Numbered from the stretch's first letter, positions 10,843-19,890 are shown. The stretch: 64,000 nt of DNA from Enterobacteriaceae bacterium RIT714 (GCA_009668015.1 WJYB01000002.1:1-64000), one strand, 5' to 3'. A program made the numbers and translations. The notes: a model not told the origin generated them from the letters alone.

Positions 10843-11123
10843 TCAGTCTGTTAAGGTGAGGGGGAAATCATTTATCCCAGAAATTTTAATGTGGGTGACA
10901 TATTTAATTGCCGCATGAATAGTTCAGACTTACTGGCCGCTCCAGATTCCATCAGATTGTTACATTCCCTGCCCCGTTTGAAACTTCATGCTGTTTCCCA
11001 TCACCCGACTCTGTCTTCCGCGGGCGCTTGCCCTATCGCTTCTGTGCTCACCGGGTCACGGATTCACCCGGCACTTTCTGACAGTGACATTCATATGACG
11101 GATATAACCGCACAAATAATTCA

Positions 11124-11152
11124 TTTACATTATTTGTCACTGTCGTTACTAT
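11124..11152 (+). promoter_or_regulatory. emrRAB sigma-70 promoter
   Basis: TTTACA (11124-11129), a 17-bp spacer and TACTAT (11147-11152) lie 30 bp upstream of emrR. The segment is nearly identical to the E. coli emrRAB promoter region, where EmrR binds and autorepresses. Confidence 0.75.
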
Positions 11153-11182
11153 ATCGACTGTAATTAATGAGGTCATGCCCAA

Positions 11183-11713
11183 ATGGATAGTTCGTTTACG
11201 CCCATTGAACAAATGCTTAAATTTCGCGCCAGTCGTTACGAGGACTTCCCGTATCAGGAGATCCTGTTAACTCGCCTGTGCATGCACATGCAAGGCAAGC
11301 TGCTGGAAAATCGCAATAAGATGCTGAAAGCTCAAGGGATTAACGAGACATTGTTTATGGCGTTGATTACGCTGGAGTCTCAGGAAGATCATAGCATTCA
11401 GCCGTCTGAACTGAGCTGCGCGCTGGGCTCGTCCCGCACCAATGCCACCCGTATTGCGGATGAGCTGGAAAAACGCGGCTGGATTGAGCGCCGTGAAAGC
11501 GATAATGACCGCCGCTGCCTGCATCTGCAATTGACCGACAAAGGTCATGAATTCCTGCGCGAGGTGCTTCCCCCTCAGCACAACTGTCTGCATCAACTCT
11601 GGTCTGCTCTGAGTACTGCCGAGCGCGATCAGCTGGAGCATATCACTCGCAAGCTTCTCACCCGTCTGGATCAGATGGATGAGGATGGCGTCATTCTTGA
11701 GGCGCTGAGCTAA
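11183..11713 (+). CDS. emrR: MarR-family repressor EmrR (MprA)
   Basis: A 176-residue MarR-family winged-helix regulator with the E. coli length. The DNA-binding part is around residues 70-120 ([19 protein letters not shown] recognition region and the RRESDNDRR wing). It represses emrRAB and releases DNA on binding drugs or uncouplers such as CCCP and salicylate. It is the first gene of the operon, followed by a 189-base leader with two hairpins before emrA. Confidence 0.96.
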   Translation: MDSSFTPIEQMLKFRASRYEDFPYQEILLTRLCMHMQGKLLENRNKMLKAQGINETLFMALITLESQEDHSIQPSELSCALGSSRTNATRIADELEKRGWIERRESDNDRRCLHLQLTDKGHEFLREVLPPQHNCLHQLWSALSTAERDQLEHITRKLLTRLDQMDEDGVILEALS

Positions 11714-11760
11714 CGCGACAACACGCTCAAACATCCAGATTTCAACCCGTCATGCTTTCC

Positions 11761-11787
11761 GTTGCAGGCACAAAACGCCACTGCAAC
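11761..11787 (+). other. First hairpin in the emrR-emrA leader
   Basis: GTTGCAG (11761-11767) pairs with CTGCAAC (11781-11787) around a 13-base loop, in the untranslated stretch between emrR and emrA. Confidence 0.45.
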
Positions 11788-11820
11788 CCGAAGCGTGCCG
11801 GGTATAAAAGTAAACTGACA

Positions 11821-11849
11821 GGCCAGCACGTCACACTGCTGGCCTTTCT
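11821..11849 (+). terminator. Terminator-like hairpin inside the emrRAB operon
   Basis: GGCCAGCA (11821-11828) and TGCTGGCC (11837-11844) form an 8-bp GC-rich stem followed by TTTCT. It lies between emrR and emrA, where partial termination would make more repressor than pump mRNA. Confidence 0.65.
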
Positions 11850-11902
11850 GACAACAGGTCGGCCCAGCCGATGTGAAAATAAGAAGATCGTGGAGAACAA
11901 CA

Positions 11903-13075
11903 ATGAGCGCAAATGCGGAGAACATTCCCCCGCAGCAACCGGTCAATAAGAAAGGCAAACGTAAGAGCGCCCTTCTTCTGCTGACCTTGCTCTTTATTAT
12001 TATTGCAGTGGCATATGGGATCTATTGGTTTTTAGTACTGCGTCATATTGAAGAAACCGATGATGCCTACGTGGCAGGGAACCAGGTTCAGATTATGGCG
12101 CAGGTCTCGGGCAGCGTGACCAAAGTCTGGGCTGATAATACCGACTTTGTGCAAAAAGGGGATGTGCTGGTTACGCTCGATCCGACCGATGCCCAGCAGG
12201 CGTTTGAAAAAGCGCAGACTGAGCTGGCCTCAAGCGTGCGACAGACTCGCCAGTCGATGATTAACAGCAAGCAGTTGCAGGCAAGCATTGACGTGCAAAA
12301 AACGGCGCTGGCGCAGGCGCAAAGCGACCTCAACCGCCGCATACCGCTGGGTTCCGCCAACCTCATTGGCCGTGAAGAGCTGCAACACGCGCGTGACGCC
12401 GTGGCTAGCGCACAGGCACAGCTGGATGTGGCGATTCAACAGTACAACGCCAACCAGGCGATGATTCTGGGAACGAAGCTCGAAGATCAGCCCGCCGTTA
12501 AACAAGCCGCGACCGAAGTTCGTAACGCCTGGCTTGCCCTTCAGCGTACCAAAATCGTCAGTCCGTTGACCGGCTACGTGTCGCGTCGTGCCGTCCAGCC
12601 TGGCGCGCAGATCAGCCAGACCACCCCGCTGATGGCGGTTGTTCCGGCCAACAACCTGTGGGTGGATGCCAACTTCAAAGAGACGCAGCTCGCCCATATG
12701 CGTATCGGCCAGACCGCGACGATCGTCAGTGATATTTACGGCGATGATGTGAAATATACCGGCAAAGTGGTGGGTCTCGACATGGGGACCGGCAGCGCGT
12801 TCTCTCTGTTGCCTGCGCAAAATGCCACCGGTAACTGGATCAAAGTGGTTCAGCGTCTGCCTGTCCGAATCGAGCTGGATCAAAAACAGCTGGCAGATCA
12901 CCCGCTGCGTATCGGTTTATCGACGCTCGTCACCGTGGATACGGCTGACCGTGAAGGCCAGATGCTGGCTAATCAGGTTCGCACTAACCCGGCCTATGAA
13001 AGTAACGCCCGTGAAATCAGCCTTGATCCGGTCAATACGCTGATTGACGACATCGTGAAAGCGAACGCCGGTTAA
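11903..13075 (+). CDS. emrA: Multidrug efflux membrane fusion protein EmrA
   Basis: A 390-residue HlyD-family periplasmic adaptor linking EmrB to TolC. It has one N-terminal membrane anchor (about residues 23-45), a biotinyl-lipoyl-like segment (SGSVTKVWADNTDFV), a coiled-coil hairpin (about 90-210) and a beta-barrel end. The start at 11903 (MSANAEN) gives the E. coli length and has GGAG upstream; an in-frame ATG at 11873 would add ten residues and is not favoured. It exports hydrophobic drugs and uncouplers together with EmrB. Confidence 0.96.
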   Translation: MSANAENIPPQQPVNKKGKRKSALLLLTLLFIIIAVAYGIYWFLVLRHIEETDDAYVAGNQVQIMAQVSGSVTKVWADNTDFVQKGDVLVTLDPTDAQQAFEKAQTELASSVRQTRQSMINSKQLQASIDVQKTALAQAQSDLNRRIPLGSANLIGREELQHARDAVASAQAQLDVAIQQYNANQAMILGTKLEDQPAVKQAATEVRNAWLALQRTKIVSPLTGYVSRRAVQPGAQISQTTPLMAVVPANNLWVDANFKETQLAHMRIGQTATIVSDIYGDDVKYTGKVVGLDMGTGSAFSLLPAQNATGNWIKVVQRLPVRIELDQKQLADHPLRIGLSTLVTVDTADREGQMLANQVRTNPAYESNAREISLDPVNTLIDDIVKANAG

Positions 13076-13091
13076 TCCGAAGGTGAGCGTT

Positions 13092-14630
13092 ATGCAACAG
13101 CAAAAACCGCTGGAGGGGGCGCAGCTGGTCATTATGACCATTGCGCTGTCGCTGGCGACATTCATGCAGGTGCTGGACTCCACCATCGCGAACGTGGCGA
13201 TCCCGACTATCGCCGGTAACCTTGGCTCGTCACTGAGCCAGGGGACGTGGGTCATCACCTCTTTCGGGGTTGCGAATGCGATCTCGATTCCGATTACCGG
13301 CTGGCTGGCGAAACGCGTCGGCGAAGTCCGGCTGTTCCTGTGGTCAACGGTTCTGTTCGTTATCGCCTCCTGGGCATGCGGCATGTCCAACAGCCTGACG
13401 ATGCTGATCTTCTTCCGCGTGCTTCAGGGGATTGTTGCCGGGCCTTTAATTCCGCTGTCGCAAAGCTTGCTGCTCAGCAACTACCCGCCCGCCAAACGCT
13501 CTATCGCCTTGGCGCTATGGTCCATGACGGTTATCGTTGCGCCCATTTGTGGCCCGATCCTCGGTGGTTTTATCAGCGATAACTACCACTGGGGATGGAT
13601 ATTCTTTATCAACGTGCCTATCGGGGCGGTGGTGGTGCTGATGACGCTGCAATCCCTGCGCGGTCGGGAAACCAAGACCGAGCAGCGGCGCATTGATGGC
13701 GTGGGCCTGGCGCTTCTGGTGCTGGGGATCGGTAGCCTGCAGATCATGCTGGACCGGGGCAAAGAGCTGGACTGGTTCGCTTCGCAAGAGATCATCGTGT
13801 TGACCGTCGTGGCGGTGGTCGCGATTAGCTTCCTGATTGTCTGGGAGCTGACGGACGATAACCCGATAGTCGATTTATCGCTGTTTAAGTCGCGAAACTT
13901 CACCATCGGCTGCCTGTGTATCAGTCTCGCTTATATGCTCTACTTTGGCGCGATTGTTCTGCTGCCGCAGCTGTTGCAGGAGGTGTATGGCTATACCGCG
14001 ACATGGGCGGGTCTGGCTTCAGCGCCGGTCGGTTTAATTCCGGTCTTGCTGTCGCCGATTATTGGTCGCTTCGCCCATAAACTCGATATGCGCAGGCTGG
14101 TGACATTCAGCTTTATTATGTATGCGGTGTGCTTCTACTGGCGTGCGTACACGTTCGAACCGGGCATGGACTTTGGCGCGTCGGCGTGGCCACAGTTTAT
14201 CCAGGGCTTTGCCGTGGCGTGCTTCTTTATGCCACTGACCACCATCACACTCTCTGGCTTACCGCCTGAGCGTCTGGCGGCGGCATCAAGTCTGTCGAAC
14301 TTTACCCGTACGCTGGCAGGCTCCATCGGTACGTCGATCACCACCACACTATGGACCAACCGCGAGTCGTTACACCATGCGCAACTGACCGAATCGGTTA
14401 ACCCGTTCAACCCAAACTCGCAGGAGATGTATAGCCAACTGCAGGGAATGGGGATGACGGAGCAACAGGCGTCAGGCTGGATTGCACAGCAAATCACCAA
14501 CCAGGGTCTGATTATTTCTGCCAATGAGATTTTCTGGATTTCGGCAGGGATTTTCATCCTCTTGCTGGGGCTGGTGTGGTTCGCTAAACCGCCATTCGGT
14601 GCGGGCGGTGGTGGCGGTGGCGCGCACTAG
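13092..14630 (+). CDS. emrB: Multidrug efflux MFS transporter EmrB (DHA2 family)
   Basis: A 512-residue proton-driven drug exporter with 14 membrane segments. It carries the DHA2 motifs LDSTIANVAIPTIAG near residues 23-37 and WRAYTF later, and ends in a glycine-rich tail. The start at 13092 (MQQQKPLEG) equals E. coli EmrB, with AAGGTG upstream; a GTG three codons earlier is possible. It lies 16 bases after emrA and ends the operon. Confidence 0.96.
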   Translation: MQQQKPLEGAQLVIMTIALSLATFMQVLDSTIANVAIPTIAGNLGSSLSQGTWVITSFGVANAISIPITGWLAKRVGEVRLFLWSTVLFVIASWACGMSNSLTMLIFFRVLQGIVAGPLIPLSQSLLLSNYPPAKRSIALALWSMTVIVAPICGPILGGFISDNYHWGWIFFINVPIGAVVVLMTLQSLRGRETKTEQRRIDGVGLALLVLGIGSLQIMLDRGKELDWFASQEIIVLTVVAVVAISFLIVWELTDDNPIVDLSLFKSRNFTIGCLCISLAYMLYFGAIVLLPQLLQEVYGYTATWAGLASAPVGLIPVLLSPIIGRFAHKLDMRRLVTFSFIMYAVCFYWRAYTFEPGMDFGASAWPQFIQGFAVACFFMPLTTITLSGLPPERLAAASSLSNFTRTLAGSIGTSITTTLWTNRESLHHAQLTESVNPFNPNSQEMYSQLQGMGMTEQQASGWIAQQITNQGLIISANEIFWISAGIFILLLGLVWFAKPPFGAGGGGGGAH

Positions 14631-14692
14631 CCACTAGCCTCACCGGGAAAGTTGTCCATTTCGCTACGGCTTCTGTCAGTCCTGATAAAGCA

Positions 14693-14738
14693 GCGCTCCT
14701 GAAATCGCTTCACGCCAGTGAATAGACAACAGGAGCGC
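14693..14738 (+). terminator. Stem structure after emrB
   Basis: GCGCTCCTG (14693-14701) and CAGGAGCGC (14730-14738) form a perfect 9-bp stem that encloses a smaller TTCAC/GTGAA stem. It lacks a T-run. It lies between emrB and the convergent luxS, so it may end or stabilise the emr transcript. Confidence 0.45.
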
Positions 14739-14755
14739 ATCATGCTGAAACAACC

Positions 14756-14795
14756 CGCACCCAACCCTCTCCCGGAAGAAGAGGGAAAAGGTGTA
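14756..14795. repeat. Solitary fragment of the CCCTCTCCC repeat family
   Basis: The stretch CCCGCACCCAACCCTCTCCC, then GGAAGAAGAGGG, resembles the ends of the two 46-bp arrays elsewhere in the window. It abuts the luxS stop codon. Confidence 0.55.
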
Positions 14796-15311
14796 CTAGA
14801 TGTGCAGTTCCTGCAGTGTCTCTTTCGGCAGAGCCAGCTCTTCATTGCTGTTCACGCGCACATCACGGTCGATAATGTGACGGGCGATTTCCTGCGCTTC
14901 TTCCAGAGAGTGCATCTGATAAGTGCCGCACTGGTAAACATTCAGCTCAGGGATCTGGTTCTGCTCTTTCACTTTCAGCACGTCGGCCATTGCCGCTTTC
15001 CAGGCATCGGCGACACGCGTTTCGTCAGGCTGACCAATCAGGCTCATGTAGAAACCGGTACGACAACCCATTGGGGAGATGTCGATGATCTCTACGCCGT
15101 TGCCATTCAGGTGATCGCGCATAAACCCGGCAAACAGGTGCTCCAGAGTGTGAATGCCTTTCTCCGGCATCACTTCTTTATTCGGCACACAGAAACGCAG
15201 GTCAAATACGGTGATCGTGTCGCCGTGCGGGGTATGCATGGTTTTCGCCACACGTACTGCAGGTGCTTCCATACGGGTATGGTCGACTGTGAAGCTATCT
15301 AATAACGGCAT
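14796..15311 (-). CDS. luxS: S-ribosylhomocysteine lyase LuxS
   Basis: The 171-residue metalloenzyme cleaves S-ribosylhomocysteine to homocysteine and DPD, the precursor of autoinducer-2. The metal ligands are in the HTLEH motif (H54, H58), with the third ligand in the QCGTY segment near residue 128. Length and sequence match E. coli. The promoter side faces micA, which is transcribed divergently from the same gap. Confidence 0.98.
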   Translation of the reverse strand: MPLLDSFTVDHTRMEAPAVRVAKTMHTPHGDTITVFDLRFCVPNKEVMPEKGIHTLEHLFAGFMRDHLNGNGVEIIDISPMGCRTGFYMSLIGQPDETRVADAWKAAMADVLKVKEQNQIPELNVYQCGTYQMHSLEEAQEIARHIIDRDVRVNSNEELALPKETLQELHI

Positions 15312-15347
15312 ACGTCACCTCCGATAGTGATTTTTTTAAAATAAAAT

Positions 15348-15374
15348 GAACTCTTTGTTCATCTGCACGTCTGA
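15348..15374 (+). promoter_or_regulatory. Sigma-E promoter of micA
   Basis: GAACTC (15348-15353) and TCTGA (15370-15374) separated by 16 bp match the sigma-E -35/-10 pattern, and the micA start lies seven bases downstream. Confidence 0.8.
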
Positions 15375-15380
15375 CTATAT

Positions 15381-15454
15381 GAAAGACGCGCATTTGTTAT
15401 CATCATCCCTGATTTCAGAGATGTATATTTTGGCCACAGCGATGTGGCCTTTTT
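15381..15454 (+). ncRNA. micA: MicA small RNA
   Basis: The sequence begins GAAAGACGCGCATTTGTTAT, the conserved 5' seed that pairs with ompA mRNA, and ends in the terminator stem GGCCACagcgatGTGGCC with a T-run. Only a few positions differ from E. coli MicA, mainly in the linker and terminator loop. MicA is an Hfq-dependent, sigma-E-induced repressor of outer-membrane protein synthesis. Position between luxS and gshA is conserved. Confidence 0.95.
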
Positions 15455-15462
15455 CTTTTGTG

Positions 15463-17007
15463 TCAGGCGTTCTTCGCCAGAAATGCTTCAAATGATTCGG
15501 TATCTGCCGCTTCAACTTCTTGCTGGCGCAGCACTGATGCCTCGCGCTCCGCAACAAAATCCTCTTCGCTCAACACTTCCAGCGGCTCTTGCTGCAGCAT
15601 GTCACGATACTGCGCGGCGAGCGAACGACCCGTTCCACCGATACCTTGATCAATCATAGAACGCAGAATGCGGGCAGAGAACGTCAGTTCAGGATTATCA
15701 AAAGATTCGACCAGCTGATCGCACACTTTCTGATACTCCTCGCCGCCGTAGACGCTGTCCATTGTTTGCGCCACGCGCCTGAGATCGCGGAACAGATCTT
15801 TACCCACTTTTGCCAGCGGGAACTGCGCGGTTTCGCAGCCAATGCCTAATGTCAGGCCGGGTTTGCGTCCTTCCAGAATCACGCGATTCCAGTTTGTACG
15901 CGTACACAGCAATTCATCAGCGCTCATCTCTGGCGCATCCGCCAGCACGCACCAGACCATAAACAGATCGAGGAAACGCACCTGCTGCTCGTCCACACCA
16001 ATCGGTGAGAACGGGTTGATGTCCAGCGAGCGAACTTCAATGTATTCAATTCCCCCGCGTTCCAGCGCATCCGATGGCGCTTCGCCGCTGCGGGTGACGC
16101 GTTTCGGACGAATCGGCGCATACAGCTCGTTTTCAATCTGCAAAACGTTGCTGTTGATCTGCAGGCGTTTGCCGTCTTTTTCGAGGCCGATTTTTTCGTA
16201 CTCTTCCGACGGCGTTTTGATCGCCCGCTTTAAGCCTGCCACATATTCGTGCAATTCGTTAAACGTAATTCCGAGATTGCTTTGCGACTTATTGGTATAA
16301 CCCAGGTCGCTCAGGCGCAGAGAGGTGGCGTACGGCAGGTAATACATGCCGCAGTCGGTTTTCTCAAACGGCAGCGTGGTCGGTTTGCCCTGCAGGAACG
16401 ACGAACAAATAGCCGGTGACGCGCCAAACAGGTAAGGGATAACCCAGCCAAAGCGATAGTAGTTGCGGATCAAACGGAAGTAGCCCGCAGAAATCGCTTC
16501 TTTATCGGTTTCACCGCATTTCGCCTGCCAGAACGCCATCGGCAGCGAGAAGTTGTAATGCACACCGGAAATAGTCTGCATTAGCGCGCCATAGCGATTT
16601 TTCAGGCCCTCACGATAGAGCGTTTTTAACCGACCGATATTCGACGTGCCGTACTGCGCCAGCTCAATATCTTGCCCCTGCTCAATATAGCAAGGCATGC
16701 TGAGCGGCCACATACGTTCATCGCCCAACTGCCGGGCAGTGAAACGATGAACGTCACGCATCAGAGTGAGCATGTGGTCAATATCGCCGTCGACTGGCGT
16801 GATGAACTCAAGCAGCGCTTCAGCGAAATCGGTAGTGATCCATTTATGTGTCAACGCTGAGCCTAACGCCTGAGGATGACCTGTTGTCGCCAGGCTACCA
16901 TCTTCGTTTACGCGCAGTGTTTCGCGCTCAAGCCCACGCTGAATACCCTTCAGGACCTGAGGGTGTTTTTCCAGCCAGGCCAGCGCCTGTGATACGTCCG
17001 GGATCAA
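15463..17007 (-). CDS. gshA: Glutamate-cysteine ligase GshA
   Basis: The 514-residue enzyme makes gamma-glutamylcysteine, the first step of glutathione synthesis. Conserved stretches include [10 protein letters not shown] near the N-terminus, the HYNFSLP segment and [13 protein letters not shown]. It is four residues shorter than E. coli GshA because of a small gap after QAKCG. The start is TTG (as in E. coli) with GGGAGGT upstream, consistent with deliberately low translation. MicA ends just beyond its stop, on the opposite strand. Confidence 0.97.
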   Translation of the reverse strand: MIPDVSQALAWLEKHPQVLKGIQRGLERETLRVNEDGSLATTGHPQALGSALTHKWITTDFAEALLEFITPVDGDIDHMLTLMRDVHRFTARQLGDERMWPLSMPCYIEQGQDIELAQYGTSNIGRLKTLYREGLKNRYGALMQTISGVHYNFSLPMAFWQAKCGETDKEAISAGYFRLIRNYYRFGWVIPYLFGASPAICSSFLQGKPTTLPFEKTDCGMYYLPYATSLRLSDLGYTNKSQSNLGITFNELHEYVAGLKRAIKTPSEEYEKIGLEKDGKRLQINSNVLQIENELYAPIRPKRVTRSGEAPSDALERGGIEYIEVRSLDINPFSPIGVDEQQVRFLDLFMVWCVLADAPEMSADELLCTRTNWNRVILEGRKPGLTLGIGCETAQFPLAKVGKDLFRDLRRVAQTMDSVYGGEEYQKVCDQLVESFDNPELTFSARILRSMIDQGIGGTGRSLAAQYRDMLQQEPLEVLSEEDFVAEREASVLRQQEVEAADTESFEAFLAKNA

Positions 17008-17090
17008 ATTGACCTCCCGCCTGTCAATTAATAGTTATCCAGCATAATTGTAATGGTTGACGATTGAAGGTCGTTTTATCACTCCACCAA

Positions 17091-17519
17091 TTAGTGCCAC
17101 CACGTCATGCCCTGCAGTGTCGCCCATGCCACAAGGACATAGCGAAACGCCTTGCCAAGGCATAAAAAAAAGAGCACTGGTCCCCAGGAGATGCGCATCC
17201 ATCCCGCCAGCAGACACAGTAAATCGCCTATTACAGGCATCCAGCTTAGTAAAAGCGTGGCAGCACCATAGCGTTTAAGCCAGCCTGCTGCCTTTTCCTG
17301 CCAGCGTGATTTTTCACGAAGCGGAAAGAAACGCCCAAGAATAACGTTAGTCAGCCCTCCAAGGCTATTACCCATTGTTGCTATTAATACTAACAACCAC
17401 GGTTGACTGACGCCCGATAGCAGCATCGCGACCAGCACAACTTCGGAGTTACCCGGTAGAAGTGTGGCACTTAAAAAACTGCTGGCAAATAATGAAGCAA
17501 GTGACAGCAGGTCACTCAC
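17091..17519 (-). CDS. yqaA: DedA-like inner-membrane protein YqaA
   Basis: A 142-residue membrane protein of the SNARE-associated/DedA-like (VTT) family. The hallmark FLSATLLPGNSEVVL is at residues 14-28 and there are about four membrane helices. The start is GTG at 17519, overlapping the yqaB stop by four bases (GTGA), so the pair is probably translationally coupled. Its role is unproven; relatives act in lipid transport and membrane integrity. Confidence 0.92.
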   Translation of the reverse strand: MSDLLSLASLFASSFLSATLLPGNSEVVLVAMLLSGVSQPWLLVLIATMGNSLGGLTNVILGRFFPLREKSRWQEKAAGWLKRYGAATLLLSWMPVIGDLLCLLAGWMRISWGPVLFFLCLGKAFRYVLVAWATLQGMTWWH

Positions 17520-18082
17520 AGCAGACGCACATCCACGGCGTCCATACCGGCTTCGCGAGCCGCCTGAATACCAAAGTCTGCATCCTCAAAAACCACGCAC
17601 TTATGCGCAGGCACACCCATTAGCTCTGCGCAAAGCAGAAAGGTGTCCGGTGCAGGTTTATGGTTTTGGACATGATCGGCGGCAACCACCGCGGAAAAAT
17701 AATGGCGTAAGCCCAGATGCTGAAGCAGTGCTTCTGCAACCGCACTTTCACTGCCTGTCCCAACCGACATTGGGCGACGGCCATGCCACGCTTTGACGAC
17801 GTCAATCAGCGGAAGAGGACGAACAGTATCTAAAAGCATCGCTTTGACTGCATCGGTTTTTTCGCGCGCAAGCTGATGAGGATCGAGATCGGACTGATTC
17901 AGTTCAATCACCGCCTGAGCGATTCGCCAGGTGGGCGAGCCGTTAAGCGCAATCATGGCCTGCAGATCGAAGCGCATGCCATAACGACCAAGAACATCAC
18001 TCCAGGCTTTACGATGCGTGGGTTCGGTATCGAGGATGGTGCCATCCATGTCAAAGATCAAACCGTCATACTGTGCGTACAT
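17516..18082 (-). CDS. yqaB: HAD-family fructose-1-phosphate/6-phosphogluconate phosphatase YqaB
   Basis: A 188-residue HAD phosphatase of the beta-phosphoglucomutase-like subfamily. The nucleophile motif FDMDGTILDTEP is at residues 10-21; motif II is VGTGS and the acidic motif is FEDADFGIQAA near 161. E. coli YqaB dephosphorylates fructose-1-phosphate and other sugar phosphates. It is followed by yqaA with a four-base overlap. Confidence 0.94.
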   Translation of the reverse strand: MYAQYDGLIFDMDGTILDTEPTHRKAWSDVLGRYGMRFDLQAMIALNGSPTWRIAQAVIELNQSDLDPHQLAREKTDAVKAMLLDTVRPLPLIDVVKAWHGRRPMSVGTGSESAVAEALLQHLGLRHYFSAVVAADHVQNHKPAPDTFLLCAELMGVPAHKCVVFEDADFGIQAAREAGMDAVDVRLL

Positions 18083-18208
18083 CGTGCTCTCGCCAAACGA
18101 TTAACAAGACATTACTTTATCGTAAACGAGGATTTTTGTCGCTGATTCTGGTGGTAATACAAAGGGGATGATGAGTAATTGAACTGTGGGGGAGATCCTG
18201 AGAAGAAA

Positions 18209-18339
18209 TGGTGCATCCGGGAGGATGACTCGAGTGCGCCTCGCCCTGCGGGCCATTGCTAAAGCAACGTTTCCTCCCTGGTACTCGCGAGCATCTCGCA
18301 GACCTTGAAACAACAGCGTGGCTGTTATCTCGGAGAAGA
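18209..18339. repeat. 132-bp tRNA-linked repeat, copy A
   Basis: The repeat starts with TGGTGCATCCGGGAGGAT (a copy of the last 18 bases of the tRNA-Arg gene, read in reverse) and continues with a shared spacer to the real tRNA end at 18340. The spacer contains GTTGC...GCAAC and GCGAG...CTCGC stems. This copy is the most distal. Confidence 0.85.
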
Positions 18340-18416
18340 TGGTGCATCCGGGAGGATTCGAACCTCCGACCGCTCGGTTCGTAGCCGAGTACTCTATCCA
18401 GCTGAGCTACGGATGC
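18340..18416 (-). tRNA. argQ: tRNA-Arg (anticodon ACG), copy 4 of operon
   Basis: A 77-base gene with encoded CCA. The 5' half begins GCATCCGTAGCTCAGCTGGA, the anticodon loop is CTACGAA and the T-arm is GGTTCGAATCC. All four Arg copies are identical. Naming by position follows E. coli (argQ is most promoter-distal). Confidence 0.97.
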
Positions 18417-18445
18417 ATCAGGGGTACTGCTAATGGCATAGTAAA

Positions 18446-18577
18446 TGGTGCATCCGGTAGTATGACTCGGTTGCGCCTCACCCGACGGGCCGTTGCTAAA
18501 GCAACGTTATCCTCCCTGGTACTCGCGAGCATCTCGCAGACCTTGAAACAACAGCGCGGCTGTTATCTCGGAGAAGA
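18446..18577. repeat. 132-bp tRNA-linked repeat, copy B
   Basis: The same repeat as at 18209, but its tRNA 3'-end copy is degenerate (TGGTGCATCCGGTAGTAT). The remaining about 110 bp stay very similar to copies A and C. Confidence 0.85.
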
Positions 18578-18654
18578 TGGTGCATCCGGGAGGATTCGAA
18601 CCTCCGACCGCTCGGTTCGTAGCCGAGTACTCTATCCAGCTGAGCTACGGATGC
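18578..18654 (-). tRNA. argZ: tRNA-Arg (anticodon ACG), copy 3 of operon
   Basis: A 77-base gene with encoded CCA, identical to the other Arg copies; ACG is read as ICG after A34 deamination and decodes CGU, CGC and CGA. Confidence 0.97.
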
Positions 18655-18719
18655 ATCGGGATTTACTATTTTACTGCTTGATACGTCATATCACTTCTAA
18701 AGCAATATGAAGTAATAGA

Positions 18720-18851
18720 TGGTGCATCCGGGAGGATTACTCGGTTGCGCCTCGCCCAACGGGCCGTTGCTAAAGCAACGTTATTCTCCCTGGTACTCGC
18801 GAGCATCTCGCAGACCTTGAAACAACAGCGCGGCTGTTATCTCGGAGAAGA
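18720..18851. repeat. 132-bp tRNA-linked repeat, copy C
   Basis: Starts with an exact copy of the last 18 bases of the tRNA-Arg gene (TGGTGCATCCGGGAGGAT) and ends at the next full tRNA gene. It is followed by no gene of its own. Confidence 0.85.
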
Positions 18852-18928
18852 TGGTGCATCCGGGAGGATTCGAACCTCCGACCGCTCGGTTCGTAGCCGA
18901 GTACTCTATCCAGCTGAGCTACGGATGC
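18852..18928 (-). tRNA. argY: tRNA-Arg (anticodon ACG), copy 2 of operon
   Basis: A 77-base gene with encoded CCA, identical to its neighbours; the spacer to argV (18929-18993) lacks the 132-bp repeat. Confidence 0.97.
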
Positions 18929-18993
18929 ATCAGGGGGGTACTACTTTTACTACTGATTCAATGTCACTCAACAAGCCGCAACACTGATAATGA

Positions 18994-19070
18994 TGGTGCA
19001 TCCGGGAGGATTCGAACCTCCGACCGCTCGGTTCGTAGCCGAGTACTCTATCCAGCTGAGCTACGGATGC
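18994..19070 (-). tRNA. argV: tRNA-Arg (anticodon ACG), copy 1 of operon
   Basis: A 77-base gene with encoded CCA lying four bases after the tRNA-Ser gene, so the two are cotranscribed and need endonucleolytic separation. Confidence 0.97.
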
Positions 19071-19074
19071 AAAA

Positions 19075-19167
19075 TGGCGGTGAGGCGGGGATTCGAACCC
19101 CGGATGCAGCTTTTGACCGCATACTCCCTTAGCAGGGGAGCGCCTTCAGCCTCTCGGCCACCTCACC
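19075..19167 (-). tRNA. serV: tRNA-Ser (anticodon GCU)
   Basis: A 93-base class II tRNA with a long variable arm and encoded CCA. It begins GGTGAGGTGGCCGAGAGGC and the anticodon loop contains CTGCTAA. It is the first gene of the serV-argVYZQ operon, which decodes AGU/AGC and CGN codons. Confidence 0.97.
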
Positions 19168-19224
19168 ACACAACGCCTCTTTCGAGTGCTTCGGAGAACT
19201 TGTTAAGAGCTCTTCGTCGCTGCG

Positions 19225-19261
19225 TGGCGCATATATTACTTTCTGGGACTTATAAGTCAAA
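19225..19261 (-). promoter_or_regulatory. Promoter of the serV-arg tRNA operon
   Basis: On the minus strand TTTGAC (19256-19261), a 17-bp spacer and TAATAT (19233-19238) are followed by a GC-rich discriminator (GCGCC), the signature of a stringently controlled stable-RNA promoter. The rest of the gap to csrA (19262-19478) shows nothing I can name. Confidence 0.8.
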
Positions 19262-19478
19262 CAATTTTCCACAAGCTTTTATCGTTTGCACAAATCGCAG
19301 TCAATTCGCATGGAAAACCCACAAAGAGGGTGTTTTATAAACGGATTTTGCGGACATCAGCACAGAAATCCTCAGGCAAAATTGCGGTCTTTGAGCGAGA
19401 TAAGGTTTGCAGAGTGACAAAAAACAGAAGGAATGAAATCGAACGGTAACTTTATGCAGGAAAAATGACGAGAGCGTT

Positions 19479-19502
19479 GCGTCTCGCCGGGCGGCGAGAC
19501 GC
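19479..19502 (-). terminator. Hairpin after csrA
   Basis: GCGTCTCGCC and GGCGAGACGC form a perfect 10-bp stem with a 4-base loop, seven bases after the csrA stop. No immediate T-run follows. Confidence 0.65.
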
Positions 19503-19509
19503 GATAATA

Positions 19510-19695
19510 TCAGTAACTGGACTGCTGGGATTTTTCAGCCTGGATACGCTGGTAGATCTCTTCACGATGGACAGAGACTTCTTTAGGGGCATTCACACCA
19601 ATACGAACCTGGTTACCCTTTACCCCTAAAACTGTCACGGTGACCTCATCCCCAATCATGAGGGTCTCACCAACTCGACGAGTCAGAATCAGCAT
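19510..19695 (-). CDS. csrA: Carbon storage regulator CsrA
   Basis: The 61-residue RNA-binding global regulator, beginning [18 protein letters not shown] as in E. coli. The RNA-contact residues L4 and R44 are present. It binds GGA motifs in mRNA leaders and represses glycogen synthesis and biofilm genes while activating motility and glycolysis. The leader AAGGAGCAAAGAATG keeps the GGA at the Shine-Dalgarno, which allows autoregulation. Confidence 0.98.
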
Positions 19696-19890
19696 TCTTT
19701 GCTCCTTGAAAGATTAAAAGAGTCGGGTCTCTTGTATCCCGGCATTATCCATCATATAACGCCAAAAAGTAAGCGATGACAAACACGTAATGTGTAAGCA
19801 GTCACGGCATCACATTCTGTTAAACGTAAGTTTAGCCGATATACACAAACTCAACCTGACTTTATCGTTATCGATAGCGTAGTGACAAAT

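Noticed and set aside
10891-11163. A 90-codon frame in the gap upstream of emrR.
   Set aside because: It runs through the emrR promoter, has no good ribosome site and shows no similarity I recognise; the region is better explained as regulatory DNA.
14718-15302. A 194-codon frame antisense to luxS.
   Set aside because: It is opposite the conserved luxS gene and has no family signature.
18318-19340. Overlapping short frames across the tRNA cluster reading [19 protein letters not shown]-type peptides.
   Set aside because: These are translations of the tRNA-Arg and tRNA-Ser genes and their repeats, a well-known false protein family.
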